A DNA stretch of 36,722 nucleotides from Candidatus Peribacteria bacterium (GTDB lineage Bacteria; Patescibacteria; JAEDAM01; Absconditabacterales; Absconditicoccaceae): NCBI GenBank assembly GCA_031261265.1, contig JAISKI010000050.1:1-36722 (forward strand), in the 5' to 3' direction. The notes beneath the pieces are model-generated. The model did no database searches and had not been told where the DNA came from. It was given only the letters and a program-made list of their open reading frames with translations. Both the position numbers and the translations under genes were made by a program. Positions 19,501 to 31,779 of the stretch are shown here, piece after piece (within the stretch, counting starts at the first letter, position 1; every line of letters begins with the position of its first letter).

Positions 19501-22500
19501 TATTGAGAATTTGATGAAAAATTCCAATAAACTCCTCGCTACCACCACCCAACTTGTAGATGAAGACAAAGTAAAAGAACTGCTCCGAGCGATCGATCCA
19601 GACTTCCAGGTGAAAAATTACTGAGGAGTAGCTACTACGCTCAATCTTCAAGGAAACCAAATCAATCTCCAAATTGGGAACATTGCAACACTACATACCA
19701 CAGTGGATCCCATCTCACGAATCACCATTGCAACTGACGAAGACTACCACAAAATCGATGAGAGTAAAAAAGTCTGAACCAATTTTGCATTCTTTTTCCC
19801 AGAAACAGAAAACTCCACACTTCCTACCACAATCACTGCGACCTTAAGCCAATATAGCCTATCAGACGGCTCTCAACTGCGAAATACTCCTTACGGAGAT
19901 ATTATTTTCTATCTACCAAAGCATACGATCAACGAGAAAAGCTTCACCCTCACACAAGCCATACATCAAGTACAGACTACCTTTTCAAATGGATCGACAA
20001 AGACTAAATCCACCCGAGGAATCTTTAATACTCAAAGCACACTAACCTTACAAGCAGGATATCAATCCATCCAAGACAGTGGTACTCCGAGTAATTATGT
20101 GGGATTTAGAGGAGATTTTAAAAATATGACGTTGTTTGCTCAGGGAGAACGTGTCGGAGAAGCAAGTAAAAAATTCTGATCAGAAGTAGTAATTAACCTC
20201 GGAGACCCCCTACTCAGAAAATATGACAATAACAGCGAAGTACATGCTACAGATTTCGATGGAGGATTTGGGACGGAAGTATTTTCTGATCCAGACAAAA
20301 AGATCTTCACCACCAAGCCAATTGATTTTAATAATGATGGATTAGAAGACATTATTATAGTCTATACGGACGGTAGCATAAAACTCGCAAAAAATTATGG
20401 ATATGGTCCCAATTTCAAAAATCTTGAAAATCTGATGTTCATCGCTACCAATATCCAAGAAGTTCATATCGGTGATATTGATGGAAACGGCTATTTAGAC
20501 ATTATCGTCCAAACAGCGAATAATCAGCTCAGAGCATATTTAAATAATTATGGAAAGTTTGATGTGGATGGGAATCCCCTCTGCCTCAATACGAATGTAG
20601 AAGCAGGCTCCATCAGTGAAAATCCTATTGATACCTCATGAATCTATCAGATTTTTTTGGAAGATATGGACAAGGATAAATCACTGGACATTATCACCAA
20701 TGACCACAAAGGATTTGTAAAAATCTTCTATGGAGGGAAGAATGGACAGGGAACCTATATCAGTAAAGACAAAGCAACTTGTGACACAGGACGATATATA
20801 AGACAAGTAGCAAACACACAAACCGTCACCAGATTTGGAATAAAACTAAATGAGGATAAAGTAGTCGATAATAGTATGGCACATCGATACGGGCTTGAAA
20901 TGCCTTCTGATGTAGAAGTAGACACCTCAAATCTTTCTGATCTTGGAATCAATCTCACTCCAGACCAACTCAAACAACTAGATAATCTGCCAGAAGATTT
21001 CGACACGTCTCAACTTTTTGATCTCATTGGAATGGAGAATTTTGATCCAAACCAAATGGCAAGTGCAGGAGCAGATGAAGCATTAAAATATCAAGAGATT
21101 TCCACAGACCCACTAGCCGATGGAAAGAAGAATAATGTCTTTATTCCTATCAGTTATCTGGATGCCAGCAAAGACGATAATGTAGAAATCTACAAGACCT
21201 ATAAAGATCTTAATGGAGGAATCCTCGAAAATAATGATCTCGTAAACGTCACGGTCACCCTAAAAGCTGGGAAGAAAGGATTTTCTGGTGCATTCGGAGA
21301 TAAAATTCAGGGACCTCGAAAAGTTGCACTGAATAATAATGGGATCCCAAAGTCTCTCGCTGATTGACTCCAACTCTATACCAATAATACTCGCAATCTT
21401 ATCCTCCATGAACAAGATCAGAATTTTTCTTATCTAATGGATAACATCCAAATCTGACCAAATAGAGAACGAAGCTACACCTACCAAGTGACTTACAGCG
21501 ATACCCAGATCCAAATGATCAGCCTAGAAGACATTGATGGGAAAAAATACGGAACGGGGAATACGATTACAGCTGATAGTTATCTCGATATCAAAGTGCA
21601 ACCAACCAATGCTTGTATCAAATTTATTAAAGCCTTTATCAATCAAGTAGGGAATAATCATAGATCTTATAAAAGTGAAGATATCAACCTCCAAAAAATT
21701 ATCGATGAGTATCTTTTGAATATTGAAAAACAACAAGAAAAAAATCTGAATACCGTGAATGATACCTTCGCTAACCTCGGACAATCTCCTCAAGGCATGG
21801 ACAGTATTCCAGGATTTGAAAATAACGAAATCAATCTTCAAGACCTACTCGGTCAGGCTTTTGATGGCGGAGTAAATATCGACCTCAATCTCTTTGATAA
21901 CGAATTAGGACAAGTACAACAAGAACTAGAGAAAGTTGCTGAAGGACTTTGTAGAGGATTCTCTTTTGGAGGGGCTAATGCCTGCGAAGGATTACCTGTA
22001 CCTTTCAATCAAGCTTTCCTCGCTCCAGGAGATTATCACATTTTAGGATGTATCAAACTCCCTCTCGTGCCACTCAATAAAGGACTCCCCGTATTTCATT
22101 TTCCAGGAACACTTACTACCCCAGTTTGACCAATTCCATTCCCACGATGAATGAAAGGACCAGGAGATGGATTTATCCGAATTCCATGAGGAACCTACCC
22201 TTCTATGATCAGAATCTATGCAGCCCCAACTCTCACAATGCAACTCTGAGTCGCAATTTGTCTCGGCCCTTACGCCATAGGAAACGCCATTCCATCTCCT
22301 TTCTCCGAACTCGGAGGAAATTGTATCGTCACCGCCATAAATTTACCGTGCGGAAAGAAAAAGTCTCAAGCTGAATTAGATAACCCTGACGAAACCTATG
22401 ATCTCCGAATAAACGAACTCTCCAACGGAGGCACCTGTAGCCAAACCATAAAAGGAACTATCAGCGTCGAAAAAGGATATCAAAGCAGTCCTTTTGAAAT

Positions 22501-25500
22501 GATCACCATCAACCCCAATTCAAAAGATAGTTATGCTCCTTACATGCCAAGCTGAGAAGGACTCTTTTGAATAATTGATCTAGACATGGATAGCGAGAGT
22601 GTCAGTTATGCTAGCACCACAACCCCTGATAATAGCCTGACCATAGCAGGAGTAAAAATCGAAGGAGGAAGCCAAGTAAAAAACAGAATAAAATCTGGAC
22701 TCCAACAGGGACTCAGAGAACTAATCATCGACAAATGGTTAGATCCACAGATCAGATATATCGCCAATAATTTTACCAAAATGAACATTTCCCTCAAATG
22801 GCCAGATCTGAGTGATATTGGGGATATAAGTGCACTTGTAGATGCCACAAAATACCTTTGAGCAGAAGCCTCTACTGATGCAAAAGAATTACGAGCAGAT
22901 ATCAAGAAATTCCCAAAAAATATCAATCAAGAAAGTGTAGTAAATACGGTTAAACAATACGATCAGCTTTCTCAAGGAATGCAAAGTCTAAACGATCAGA
23001 TTGCTAATCCTTTTGAACAACTTGCTACAATGTTTAATAAAAGCAATCTCATCAACATCCAGACAAAAAGGCTGACCGTAAAGATTCCAATGATCTACAA
23101 TGAAGATATCAATACTTACGAAATCTACCTCAGACAACGAGCAAGTACCAATGCAGAGATTCTAGAAGAACGAACCGTATGGATCGACTCTATCATCGGT
23201 ACCTGTTTTAGCGATAAAGCAGATGCAGTCTCAGATCGGTTTCAACAGTTAAGTACTATAGATGAACGCAATCCTGCAAATTCAGGAACCATTGCTCAAA
23301 TCAATAAGAATCTACAAGAACAGATGAAGCAGGGGAAATGTAGTGTAGCCAGCGATGTAAAAGTACAAGAAGCAATCATGCAAGCGTTCAAAGAGGTTTA
23401 TAAATTCATCAACGAATATGAGCGTATGTTAGACCAAATTAATCAGAATATTCTCACCCTCCAAGAATATAGAAATTTCCCTTTTGAATTATATGAATGG
23501 ATTCACGTGATTGATAGATATATGGCAGAAATTTCTGCCCTAGTGAATAATCTGTTTGGTTATCTCTCCTTTTGGATGACCACAAATGCAAATAGATTTT
23601 CCAGCTATGTCGATGCAATTATTCTCGTAATGAACGTAATCAAGACCTACCAACTTCTTGTAGATTTTTCTACAAACTGGTCGCAAAAATGTTCAACATG
23701 TACCAATGACACCTACGATCAATATTCTTGTAAACTCTCTATTCTCTGTAAACTTTTCAATATCCAGCTTCCAATTATTCAGATTCCAAGCTTTAAAATT
23801 CCGAATATCATTATCGATTTTTCAGATCTAAATGTAAGTTTAGATATTCTGTTGCCAGTGTTTAATTTTCAACCAGCAAAAGTCGATCTCCCAAATATTC
23901 CTAATTTACCAACCCCTCCAATAGTAGAATTTAATCTGGATCTATCAGCTCTTTTCAAAAATATCAACCTCCATTTGCCAAATATTCCAGAGCTCCCTGG
24001 TCCTCCTCATTTACCAGAGTTGCCCTCTTTTATCCCAAACATCAAACTTGAACTTCCCATCCTTCCTCCTGCTCCAAAACTCCCAGAGATTCCTAGCAAA
24101 TTTGAAGCAAGTATAAAATTAGTAGAAAAAGTCTGACGTATTCTCTGTATCGTAAAACAAGGAATAGGACTCGTAGGAGAAGGATCTGTAAAAGCAAAAA
24201 TTGAACAGCTCACTCAAAGAACCTATGAAGTGCCATACTTTGATAGAATTTTAGACTTGACCAATATTCAAGCTGGAAAACCAAAGCTTAATGGATTTGA
24301 CTTTGAAATCTCTGCTCAAACCAATGTACAATTCAGCTTTTCAACTATTTATGATTTCTTGGATACCGTCACTACCTCTATCAATAATCTGAGTACAAAA
24401 GCAACCTCTCGAGCACAAGAAAATATCGATACAGCAGAGGGATTGATAGCACAAACCAGTGAAGAGATCAACTATGTAGAATATCCACAAGCAAAACAAA
24501 GGCTCGAAAATGCTCTCACAAACCTTACCAATCAAGCAAGCTCAGATAATACAACCCTCCAAAAAATCAAAACCATTTCTACTACCATCAATACTCCAAG
24601 CGATATCCAACCAAATCAACAAGATATAACAAAGATCCACCAGCAAATCACAGACCTCATCGATGAAGAACAAAATAAACTCCTTGCTATCAATCTTTCT
24701 GAAAGTGAATTAGAATCTTCCTATGAAGACTTCCTTGCAATGCTCAATACGAGAGAAAGCAATGCTCCAGAATCCAAAGAAATCACCAACGAAGCAACCA
24801 CAAATCTTGCTTTCAATTTTAATCTCTTCACCGTATCTCCAGAGACAGAAAAGCTGATCACCACCGCAGAAAACCCTTACAAAATACTTCTCGAAAATAA
24901 AGCTCCCATCATTAACGCCTTCCTTGAGGAAATCAACGGAAGTACTCCAACACAGCTCAACATGACCTCTGAAGAATATCAAATCAATAAAAGCAATCTG
25001 ACCAATCTCAAACAGCAAATTGCAGGATTCTATCAGAGACTACAACCTGCTCAGCAAACTACACTCATTACCAAGGCAGAAGGAATTACCACAAATAGAC
25101 AGCTTACTGCAGGACCTACCACTGCCTCCACTGCCAATAACCAAAGCAGTCAAATTGACCCATCTGCCTATATAAACGGAATCTTTAGCCCAACCAAAGA
25201 TGGGAAAAGTCTGACTAAAGTCGTCTATTCAGCAGAGAACACAAAAAGCATTGGAAATCAATACTATCTCACCGACCTCAATAAAGATAATACTCAAGAC
25301 ATGATCCTTCGAGATGAACATAATGTCTACATCAAATACGGAAAACAAAATGCAACCTTCAGTAGACAGGCTCCTAAAAATACAAAATTCTACACAAAAA
25401 AAATCGATCAACTCCCTAACGAAGAAACTCGACTCACCTTTGATAAAGATACCAAACTCAAAATAGCCGACACCCATGAAGAGGTTAAGAATTTTGCAAT

Positions 25501-26959
25501 CAGAGGACAAACCTTTGATTCGATCAGTTTTTCTCGAAGACCATCTCGAGAGACTAATGTCGATGGATATCTTATTAAACTCACCGACAGAATCGATTAT
25601 TCTCCAGAAAAAGAAGATACTAATAAAAATCTGATAGAAACCTACATTCTTGTCCTCCCTAAAGGAACAGAAATCACAGGAGCTCAGCTCGCTTTCCCTA
25701 CTCCGAAACTCACCCGCCTAATCACCAACGAAATACAAAATCGAGCCACTCCAGCACTAAAAGAAGCTACAAAAAACAGACTTATCGGAGAAATTAGATA
25801 CTTCGATCCCAACCAAACTAGTATCAATCTCATTATAGAAAACATCGAAAGAAAACGGAACTATGCTAGAATAGCTACCCTCTCAGAAACAAAAGGAGTC
25901 CTCGAAATCAATTCCCCTCGATCAAATCAACTCGTAGCTGGAAAACAGATCATTGGAGATGACCAAGGACCAGAAGGGATTGCCTCACTCTATAGGAGTA
26001 GTACTAAAGAAACTGTCAGCGAAGGAGATACTTTAGATGGATTTGTAGGTACACACTATAATCTCATAGTTAATCGAACCGACAATGTCCTCCTAACTAA
26101 AATGGAGATAAAAGCTAAAGGAGAAACCCTCAAAACGGTAGAACTCCAAGCTCAAAGCGGAACGATCAGTATCAATAATCTCTTCTTCACAGGAGCTCAA
26201 AGCCAACAGTACCAATTCTCTGCTACAGATCACTTTGGAAATACTACCACAAAAGACATCACACTAGCTATCGATCTCCCAGACATCACCATTACCAATA
26301 TCGAGAAATCCACAGACACACAAGCTGTCATCACCGCAGAACTTTCCCAGGATATTGATGAAGGAAACGTCACCTTCCAAAAAAACAGAAATAGCTACTG
26401 GACGAACCTCATTTCAAAGCCAAATCAAACCGAGAATTATACTCTACAACCAAAACAAACAGAAATTCAAGGAAACTATTACGAACTTAATGATAAAATC
26501 GCTCTCTACTCAAAAGCTGATCAAATCATTGCAGAAATTGATCCTAAAACAGGAGAGATCACCATCAAAGACGACCGAAAAAATAAGGTTTCTCTCAAAG
26601 TGATCACTTCTGGAAATTCTCTCTTGATCCAAGTGTTTACCACAGCTGGGGAACTCATCTTCAATATCACTCTCCCCCCTCAAGAACTCGTAAATGTCAT
26701 TGCTCCAAAGTACACCATCACGAGTATCAATGATGAGTATTTCGGAAGGTACAATAAAGGGAAAGCCATTCACAGAAACGGAGAAAATATTCTGCTCGTC
26801 GCTCCAGATGGACAAATCTACACAGAAAAAAATCTGATTGGAACCTACAAATACAATCCTTCTAATCAAACCATCTCCTATATCTTAAAAGAGAGTGCCC
26901 TTTCAGAAAATACTATCGAAATAGCTATAAAGGTTGCTCCCTTTGATAAAGAACAATAA
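13577..26959 (+). CDS. Giant secreted surface protein of about 4460 residues
   Basis: One frame runs 13.4 kb to a TAA, crossing 19 UGA codons; with the standard code it appears as more than ten ORFs. The ATG at 13577 gives a classic signal (MRDKGKRK then LVLTTLIIYCGALLLQ); an ATG at 13538 would add 13 residues. Features in order: a conserved-looking N-terminal alpha/beta region (INIVAILVDDTIYNS, TVLVGTIPLPVV, about 35-150); long helical and beta-rich stretches; Ig-like segments (about 1630-1860); VCBS/FG-GAP-type propeller repeats at about 2215-2400 (DFNNDGLEDIIIVY, DIDGNGYLDIIVQ, DMDKDKSLDII) and one at about 3895; a Cys cluster (CSTCTNDTYDQYSC, about 3370); Pro-rich LPNIPNLPTPP-type repeats (about 3435-3515); coiled-coil-rich sequence; C-terminal Ig-like domains. 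No transmembrane C-terminus or sorting signal is visible. Probably a host-contact protein. Very few TGG codons but many CGA. Confidence 0.85.
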
Positions 26960-26978
26960 CAGAACAATAACAGAACAA
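26950..26978 (+). repeat. 11-bp tandem repeat over the giant gene's stop codon
   Basis: AGAACAATAAC occurs twice in tandem (26950-26960, 26961-26971) and partly a third time. The first copy contains the TAA stop, and each unit brings another TAA, so slippage would not extend the protein much. Confidence 0.6.
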
Positions 26979-27072
26979 CCAAAGAATCTCAAATACAGAA
27001 ATCCCTTTGAAAAAGAAACAAAAATCCATAGTCTTTTATAATCTCATTTAATCTTTTGTAATCCTCCCCTAA

Positions 27073-28053
27073 ATGACAAATAAGATACTGCTCTCCCTAC
27101 TCTGAATAGGAACAGGTCTGCTAATGTGAAGCGGAGTTTTTGCAGTGGAATATCCAGGAGATTGTGATATTGTGAGAGATATCTATACAGAAAATGGAAG
27201 CTTCACTCTCGTAAAAAATAAACGAACCAATGCAACAATCCCCAGTAATCACGAAAGTATTATAGATAGTGCTTCCCTTAATGCGGCATTTCTCAACCTC
27301 AAAGCAAATTGCTGTACAAATACAGAGTTTAAAACTGGGAACCCCAAGAGCTGTGAAACAGATAAAGCCTCACTTCCTACCAACGCCCCAAAGTCCTACT
27401 ACCTCTACGATCACCTTTTCGACATCACCATGAGAAGATTAGATGGAATAAAAGATGGGAATATAAGTGATCAAGCACAACTCGACCCCAAGGGACAAGA
27501 ACGGAGAGAAGAGATCACTAAAATCATGGAAGGAGAAAAAGGCACCACCCCTGGAATAATTACCACCCCTTACGAAAAATATCGAGCAATTAATAGTAAT
27601 AATCTCCTAGTGGGATTTGAGCAAAACTCAGCTGAAGATGCCAACTATTACACCACACAAATGACCACAGGAGCAAATAAAGAGAAACTTGAAAACTATG
27701 AAAATCGAACACTTGGTGAAAGATACAAAAATACTTGTAATCTAGTGGGATACCTCTACTTTCTCTTTAGGTGAGATACTAATGCAAAAGCAATTTCTGA
27801 TACAAAATCCCAACTTCTCAATGGGGTTCGTTGTACAAACCTGATCAATATGAGGCTCAATACAGAAACTTTTTATGTAAAAAATGTCTCCATCAAAAAA
27901 AGCAATCAGATACTCACTTACACTATCAAAGAATTTGCAAACACCTACCTCAATAAAAGATTAACCGACCTTCAATCCATGATCCAACGATCAAAAATCA
28001 GTCGAACAAGAGTAGTAAAAGCTGTTCCGAAACTCATATCAATCTGCTCATAA
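27073..28053 (+). CDS. Secreted protein of unknown function
   Basis: 326 residues with three UGA codons, two of them in the signal peptide (MTNKILLSLLGIGTGLLMGS, cleavage probably after GVFA). The mature part begins VEYPGDCDIVRDIY and is rich in Asn, Thr and Lys, with several Cys (CCTNTEFKTGNPKSC, a disulphide candidate) and a basic C-terminal helix (SMIQRSKISRTRVVKAVPKL). No family recognised. It lies 113 nt after the giant gene and 28 nt before the next gene on the same strand, so it may belong to the same export or surface unit. The ATG is chosen because it supplies the signal peptide; it has no Shine-Dalgarno. Confidence 0.7.
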
Positions 28054-28081
28054 TATTTATTTCTTTTCACCTCTACAAACC

Positions 28082-28573
28082 ATGAAACCTTCCCTCTTTA
28101 CAAAAACACTCCTCCTGATAGGAACACTCCCCCTCCTCGCTTTCGGAGCACTTTTTGCACAACAACCAAACCCTGGCTACTCTATTTTGCCAGAGGTTGA
28201 AAAGCCTGAAAAGCTCAATCAAGACGTAAAAGGAATAGGAGAAGAGGCTGGGAAAGTACGAGATAACTACAACAATAAAGCAGTAGAATATGAAAAAGAT
28301 GGAAAACTTGGAGAGGCTTTAGCCACAGGAGTCATGACACGAAACACGATCCTCCAGTACATCGTCTATTTAGTCAAATTTATCTCTCAAATTGGACTCG
28401 TAATCGGAGCAGGAATGATCATCTTTGCCTGATACAAATATGCCACTAATATCTTTGGCGGAAAAACCAGTGAAGGGAATACCGCAATTGAATTCGCTAT
28501 CAAAGGAATTTTGGTCATCAGTTTTGCCTATGCTATCATGAAAATATTTACCTCTGCGTTCTTGGGAAGTTAA
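28082..28573 (+). CDS. TrbC/VirB2-like two-helix membrane protein (pilin-like)
   Basis: 163 residues. Signal peptide (KTLLLIGTLPLLAFGALFA, then QQPNP), a charged linker of about 65 residues, and two hydrophobic helices (about 98-120 YIVYLVKFISQIGLVIGAG and about 138-158 GILVISFAYAIMKIF) separated by YKYATNIFGG. A UGA gives the Gly in MIIFA-G-YKYA. This layout of signal, short periplasmic part and paired C-terminal helices resembles the TrbC/VirB2 pilin-like proteins often seen in Patescibacteria. No other type IV secretion gene is in the window, so the role is inferred. Its TAA overlaps the next gene's ATG (TAATG), indicating translational coupling. Confidence 0.65.
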
Positions 28574-29451
28574 TGATTAAAGCTATTATAAAGGATTCTA
28601 TCGCCATCCTCCTTGCACATCCAAAACTCATCAGAGTTGCCTTTTTCATGACCTTTGGACATACCATTTACCGTACCTATCTCATCACCTATTTTTTCAA
28701 TGGAAGTATCAAGATGAAATACGAAGCAGGGATTGATACCTCTGAGGCAATGCTTTACCTTTTCAATACCATTCAAGAGCTCAACATTCGACGAATTATT
28801 ATCAGCTTTATCCTCATTGTAGTCCTTGGCTACTTTTGGATCTACCCTATCGGAGAAGCAACAATTATTTATTCTATCAAAGATCAAGAAAAAAGGCTAT
28901 CTTCTTCTATTCACAAAGGACTAAAAAAATTTTTTCCGATGATGGAATACAAATCATTAGGATCATTCCTCGGAATGTATACGATCGTGACCATCACCAC
29001 CAGAATGCGAGTAATGGGGATCCTAGATAACATCGTGGTTAAAATTATTCTCATAATTTGGGGGATTCTTTCCCTTTTCACTATTTTCTTTCGATCTTAT
29101 ATCAAATATTACATCGTTATCCATAATCTTCCGGTCTTTGATGCCTTTAAAAAAAGTGTTTCTCTTACCATCGCCAATATCGGATTAACGTTTAAAGGAG
29201 TGATCTTTGAAATGCTATTAACACTCAGATTTTTCATTAATGCGGCTATCCTTGTAGGGATTCCACTAGGACTCATCTATGTTGCAGTATTTTTCAACAT
29301 CATTGATCACGCCCGAGTAGAAACGCTCATCCGAATTATCATAATAGCACTTTTACTCATCATCACGTATATCAACGGAATTTTTGAAGCATTCTTTACC
29401 AGCTATCGATATAAAATTTTTCAAGAAGCAGAAAAAAATCTGGATGAATAA
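28573..29451 (+). CDS. Polytopic membrane protein of unknown function
   Basis: 292 residues, no UGA. About five or six hydrophobic helices are visible (near 20-40, 75-95, 135-155, 158-178, 212-240, 250-272), joined by basic loops such as KDQEKRLSSSIHKGLKKFF and ending in a charged tail (FQEAEKNLDE). The start overlaps the stop of the TrbC-like gene by one base, so the two are made together and may form a complex. I cannot assign a family; a role in anchoring or exporting the neighbouring secreted proteins is only a guess. A weak hairpin AAAGAAA-GGGTT-TTTCTTT follows the stop. Confidence 0.7.
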   Translation: MIKAIIKDSIAILLAHPKLIRVAFFMTFGHTIYRTYLITYFFNGSIKMKYEAGIDTSEAMLYLFNTIQELNIRRIIISFILIVVLGYFWIYPIGEATIIYSIKDQEKRLSSSIHKGLKKFFPMMEYKSLGSFLGMYTIVTITTRMRVMGILDNIVVKIILIIWGILSLFTIFFRSYIKYYIVIHNLPVFDAFKKSVSLTIANIGLTFKGVIFEMLLTLRFFINAAILVGIPLGLIYVAVFFNIIDHARVETLIRIIIIALLLIITYINGIFEAFFTSYRYKIFQEAEKNLDE

Positions 29452-29530
29452 AGAAAGGGTTTTTCTTTTGCTTTTTCAGATAAAAACACTATAGTCATTG
29501 CGTTGGAGGGAAAGGGATCAGTTGGGAAGA

Positions 29531-29568
29531 TGATTATAACAGGGGTTTTAAGATCTCTCTTATAATCA
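29531..29568 (+). promoter_or_regulatory. Inverted repeat in the pnp leader
   Basis: Nine-bp perfect inverted repeat TGATTATAA (29531-29539) / TTATAATCA (29560-29568) with a 20-nt loop, 50 nt before the pnp ATG. Its right arm contains TATAAT, so it could be a -10 region, a regulator site or an mRNA hairpin. E. coli pnp is autoregulated through a leader hairpin; whether that applies here is unknown. Confidence 0.35.
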
Positions 29569-29617
29569 GTTTCCTCTGCCTCTTCTCCTTCAGTATTTTA
29601 TACTTTTACCTTTTTTC

Positions 29618-31756
29618 ATGCCAACCACAAGAAAACAATTCAACGAAACTCAAAATAGTTTCGAACGAGCGGGAAAAACCCTTTCCTTCGACCAAGGGAA
29701 ACTCGCAATGCAGTCTGATGCTGCAATCACGGTAAAATTTCAGGACACCGCAGTACTTTTCACTACCGTAATGGCCAAAGAGCCTAAAAGTCTGGATACC
29801 GATTTCTTACCTCTAATGTTAGAGATGAGAGAAAGTTTTTCAGCTGCTGGAAGAATCGGTGGTGCTGCCTACAGAAGAAGAGAAGGACGTGCTTCTGACC
29901 AAGCAATTCTCAATGCCAGACTCACTGATAGAGCGGTGAGACCTATGTTCCCAAAAGGGATGATCAATGATGTAGTGATTACTTCCACTCCTTTGGCAAT
30001 GGATCCCAATTACCCGCTTGGAGTAATTTCTATTATTGGGACCTCTGTCTCTATTATGGCATCTGGGATTCCCTTTGATGGACCTGTCGGAGCTACTCAA
30101 ATCGCTTACGTAGATGGTGCTTTTGTAGTGAATCCCACTCACGCACAGTTAGATAAAGCTGAATTGAATTTGGTAGTAGCGGGGAAAAAAGGTACCATTA
30201 ATATGATTGAGGACGAATCTAACGAAGTGAGTAAAGAGCTGATGAAAGAAGCATTTAAGATTGGTCAGGAAGAAATCGATCGCAGTTGTGATTTTCAGAC
30301 GCAATATTTAGCTCAGCTTTCTATTTCTACTAAAGAGGTGACCTTTAATAAACCCTCTCATGAATTGGAAGAAGCTGTACATACATTCTTGGGAGCAGAA
30401 AAATTCCAGGCGATGACAGGAAATACCAAAGTATCTTTCAATGATCTTTTCAACGAATATGAAAAAGCCTGTGTAGAACATTTCAAAGCGGAAATAGCAG
30501 ATGAAAATGCTCCTGAATACTCAGAAACGAAAGTTAAGATGGCATTTTTCAACGCCACGAAATACTTTATTCGTGGGAGAACTCTGGACACAGGAAAGAG
30601 AGTGGATGACAGAACCCAATTGGATATTCGTCCTTTGTACTGTGAAACAGGACTTTTTGAAAGAACTCATGGAACGGGACTTTTCCGAAGAGGAGATACT
30701 CAGGTACTTTCAACGGTGACGCTTGGAGGACCAAAGGAATATCTTATTTTGGATGATATGGAAAATGATGATGTACAACAGAGATACTTCCATCACTACA
30801 ATTTCCCACCTTTCTCTACGGGAGAGGCTAAAGGAATTAGAGGAACAGGAAGAAGAGAAATCTGACACGGAAGACTGGCTGAAAAGGCTTTGGAAAGAAT
30901 GATTCCTGACAAAGAAACATTTCCGTATACGATCAGAGTCGTATCAGAATGTCTTTCCTCTGGAGGTTCAACGTCAATGGGATCCGTTTGTGGTTCTACG
31001 CTTTCTCTGATGGATGCTGGAGTACCGCTAAAAAAACCTGTAGCAGGAATTGCGATGGGACTTTTCACTGATCACGATGAAGCAGGGAATATTACGAAAC
31101 ATTTAGTGTTGAATGATTTGATGGGAACCGAAGATTTTATCGGAGATATGGACTTCAAAGTAGCAGGAACGCGTGAAGGAATTACTGCTATCCAGCTCGA
31201 TACTAAACTCAAAGGAATTCCGCTTTCTATTGTGTTTGAAACAATTGATCAGGCTTTCACAGGATATAATGAGATTATGGATGTAATGTTGGAAACTCTG
31301 CCTGCACCAAGAGCTCAAGTTGGGAAATATGCACCAAAAATTCATGTGTTCACGATTGATCCAGAAAAAATCAAAGATGTGATCGGGAAAGGTGGAGATG
31401 TGATCAATAAGATCATTGAACAATGTGATAATATTAAAATCGATTTTGAAGACGATGGAACCTGCTATCTTACCCACCCTGATCAAGCAATGATTGATAA
31501 AGCGAAAGCTTTGATATTGGAAATCGTAACTGATTTAGAAGTCGGACAACAATTTGATGGAGAAATCGGGAAAGTGGAAGATTCTTACATGTTTATCCGT
31601 TTACCAAAGGGAAAATCAGGATTCCTCCATGTGACGAACTTGGCAAATAAGCCTGTAGGTTCGCTGACCGCTCACTATAAAGTGGGACAACATCTCAAGG
31701 TAGTGATCACGAAAGTTGAACATGATGGGAAAATAGCAGTAGCAGAGGTAAAATAA
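29618..31756 (+). CDS. pnp: Polyribonucleotide nucleotidyltransferase (PNPase)
   Basis: Phosphorolytic 3'-5' exoribonuclease, a ring trimer central to mRNA decay. 712 residues, full length: two RNase PH domains, a KH domain (about 580-640, VIGKGGDVINKI) and an S1 domain (about 643-712, GQQFDGEIGKVEDSYMFIRL). Conserved motifs include RREGRASDQAILNARLTDRAVRP, RTHGTGLF and VVSECLSSGGSTSMGSVCG. Exactly one UGA interrupts the frame (30863-30865, residue 416), in GRREI-x-HGRLA. PNPases have an invariant Gly there (REIGHGRLA), making this the clearest proof in the window that UGA is Gly. Other glycines use GGN. The first codon of the FERAGKTL arginine is CGA, which would be Trp in the proposed code. 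Cotranscribed with rsmG, 23 nt downstream. Confidence 0.97.
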
Positions 31757-31779
31757 TCTTATTTCGTATCTGCACTGTA

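Noticed and set aside
13577..26959. Reading the giant region as an operon of a dozen short genes or as decayed pseudogenes
   Set aside because: All pieces are in the same frame, joined only by UGA, with no TAA/TAG in the joins I read through, and conserved enzymes in the window show UGA is sense.
26950..26978. CRISPR-like or phase-variable repeat
   Set aside because: Only 2.6 copies of 11 bp without spacers; each unit carries a stop, so copy-number change would have little coding effect.
30863..30865. UGA as selenocysteine or as tryptophan (code 4)
   Set aside because: Conserved positions in PNPase, Pyk and Dus demand Gly. No SECIS-like hairpin follows, and UGA is too frequent, including in the transposase and signal peptides.
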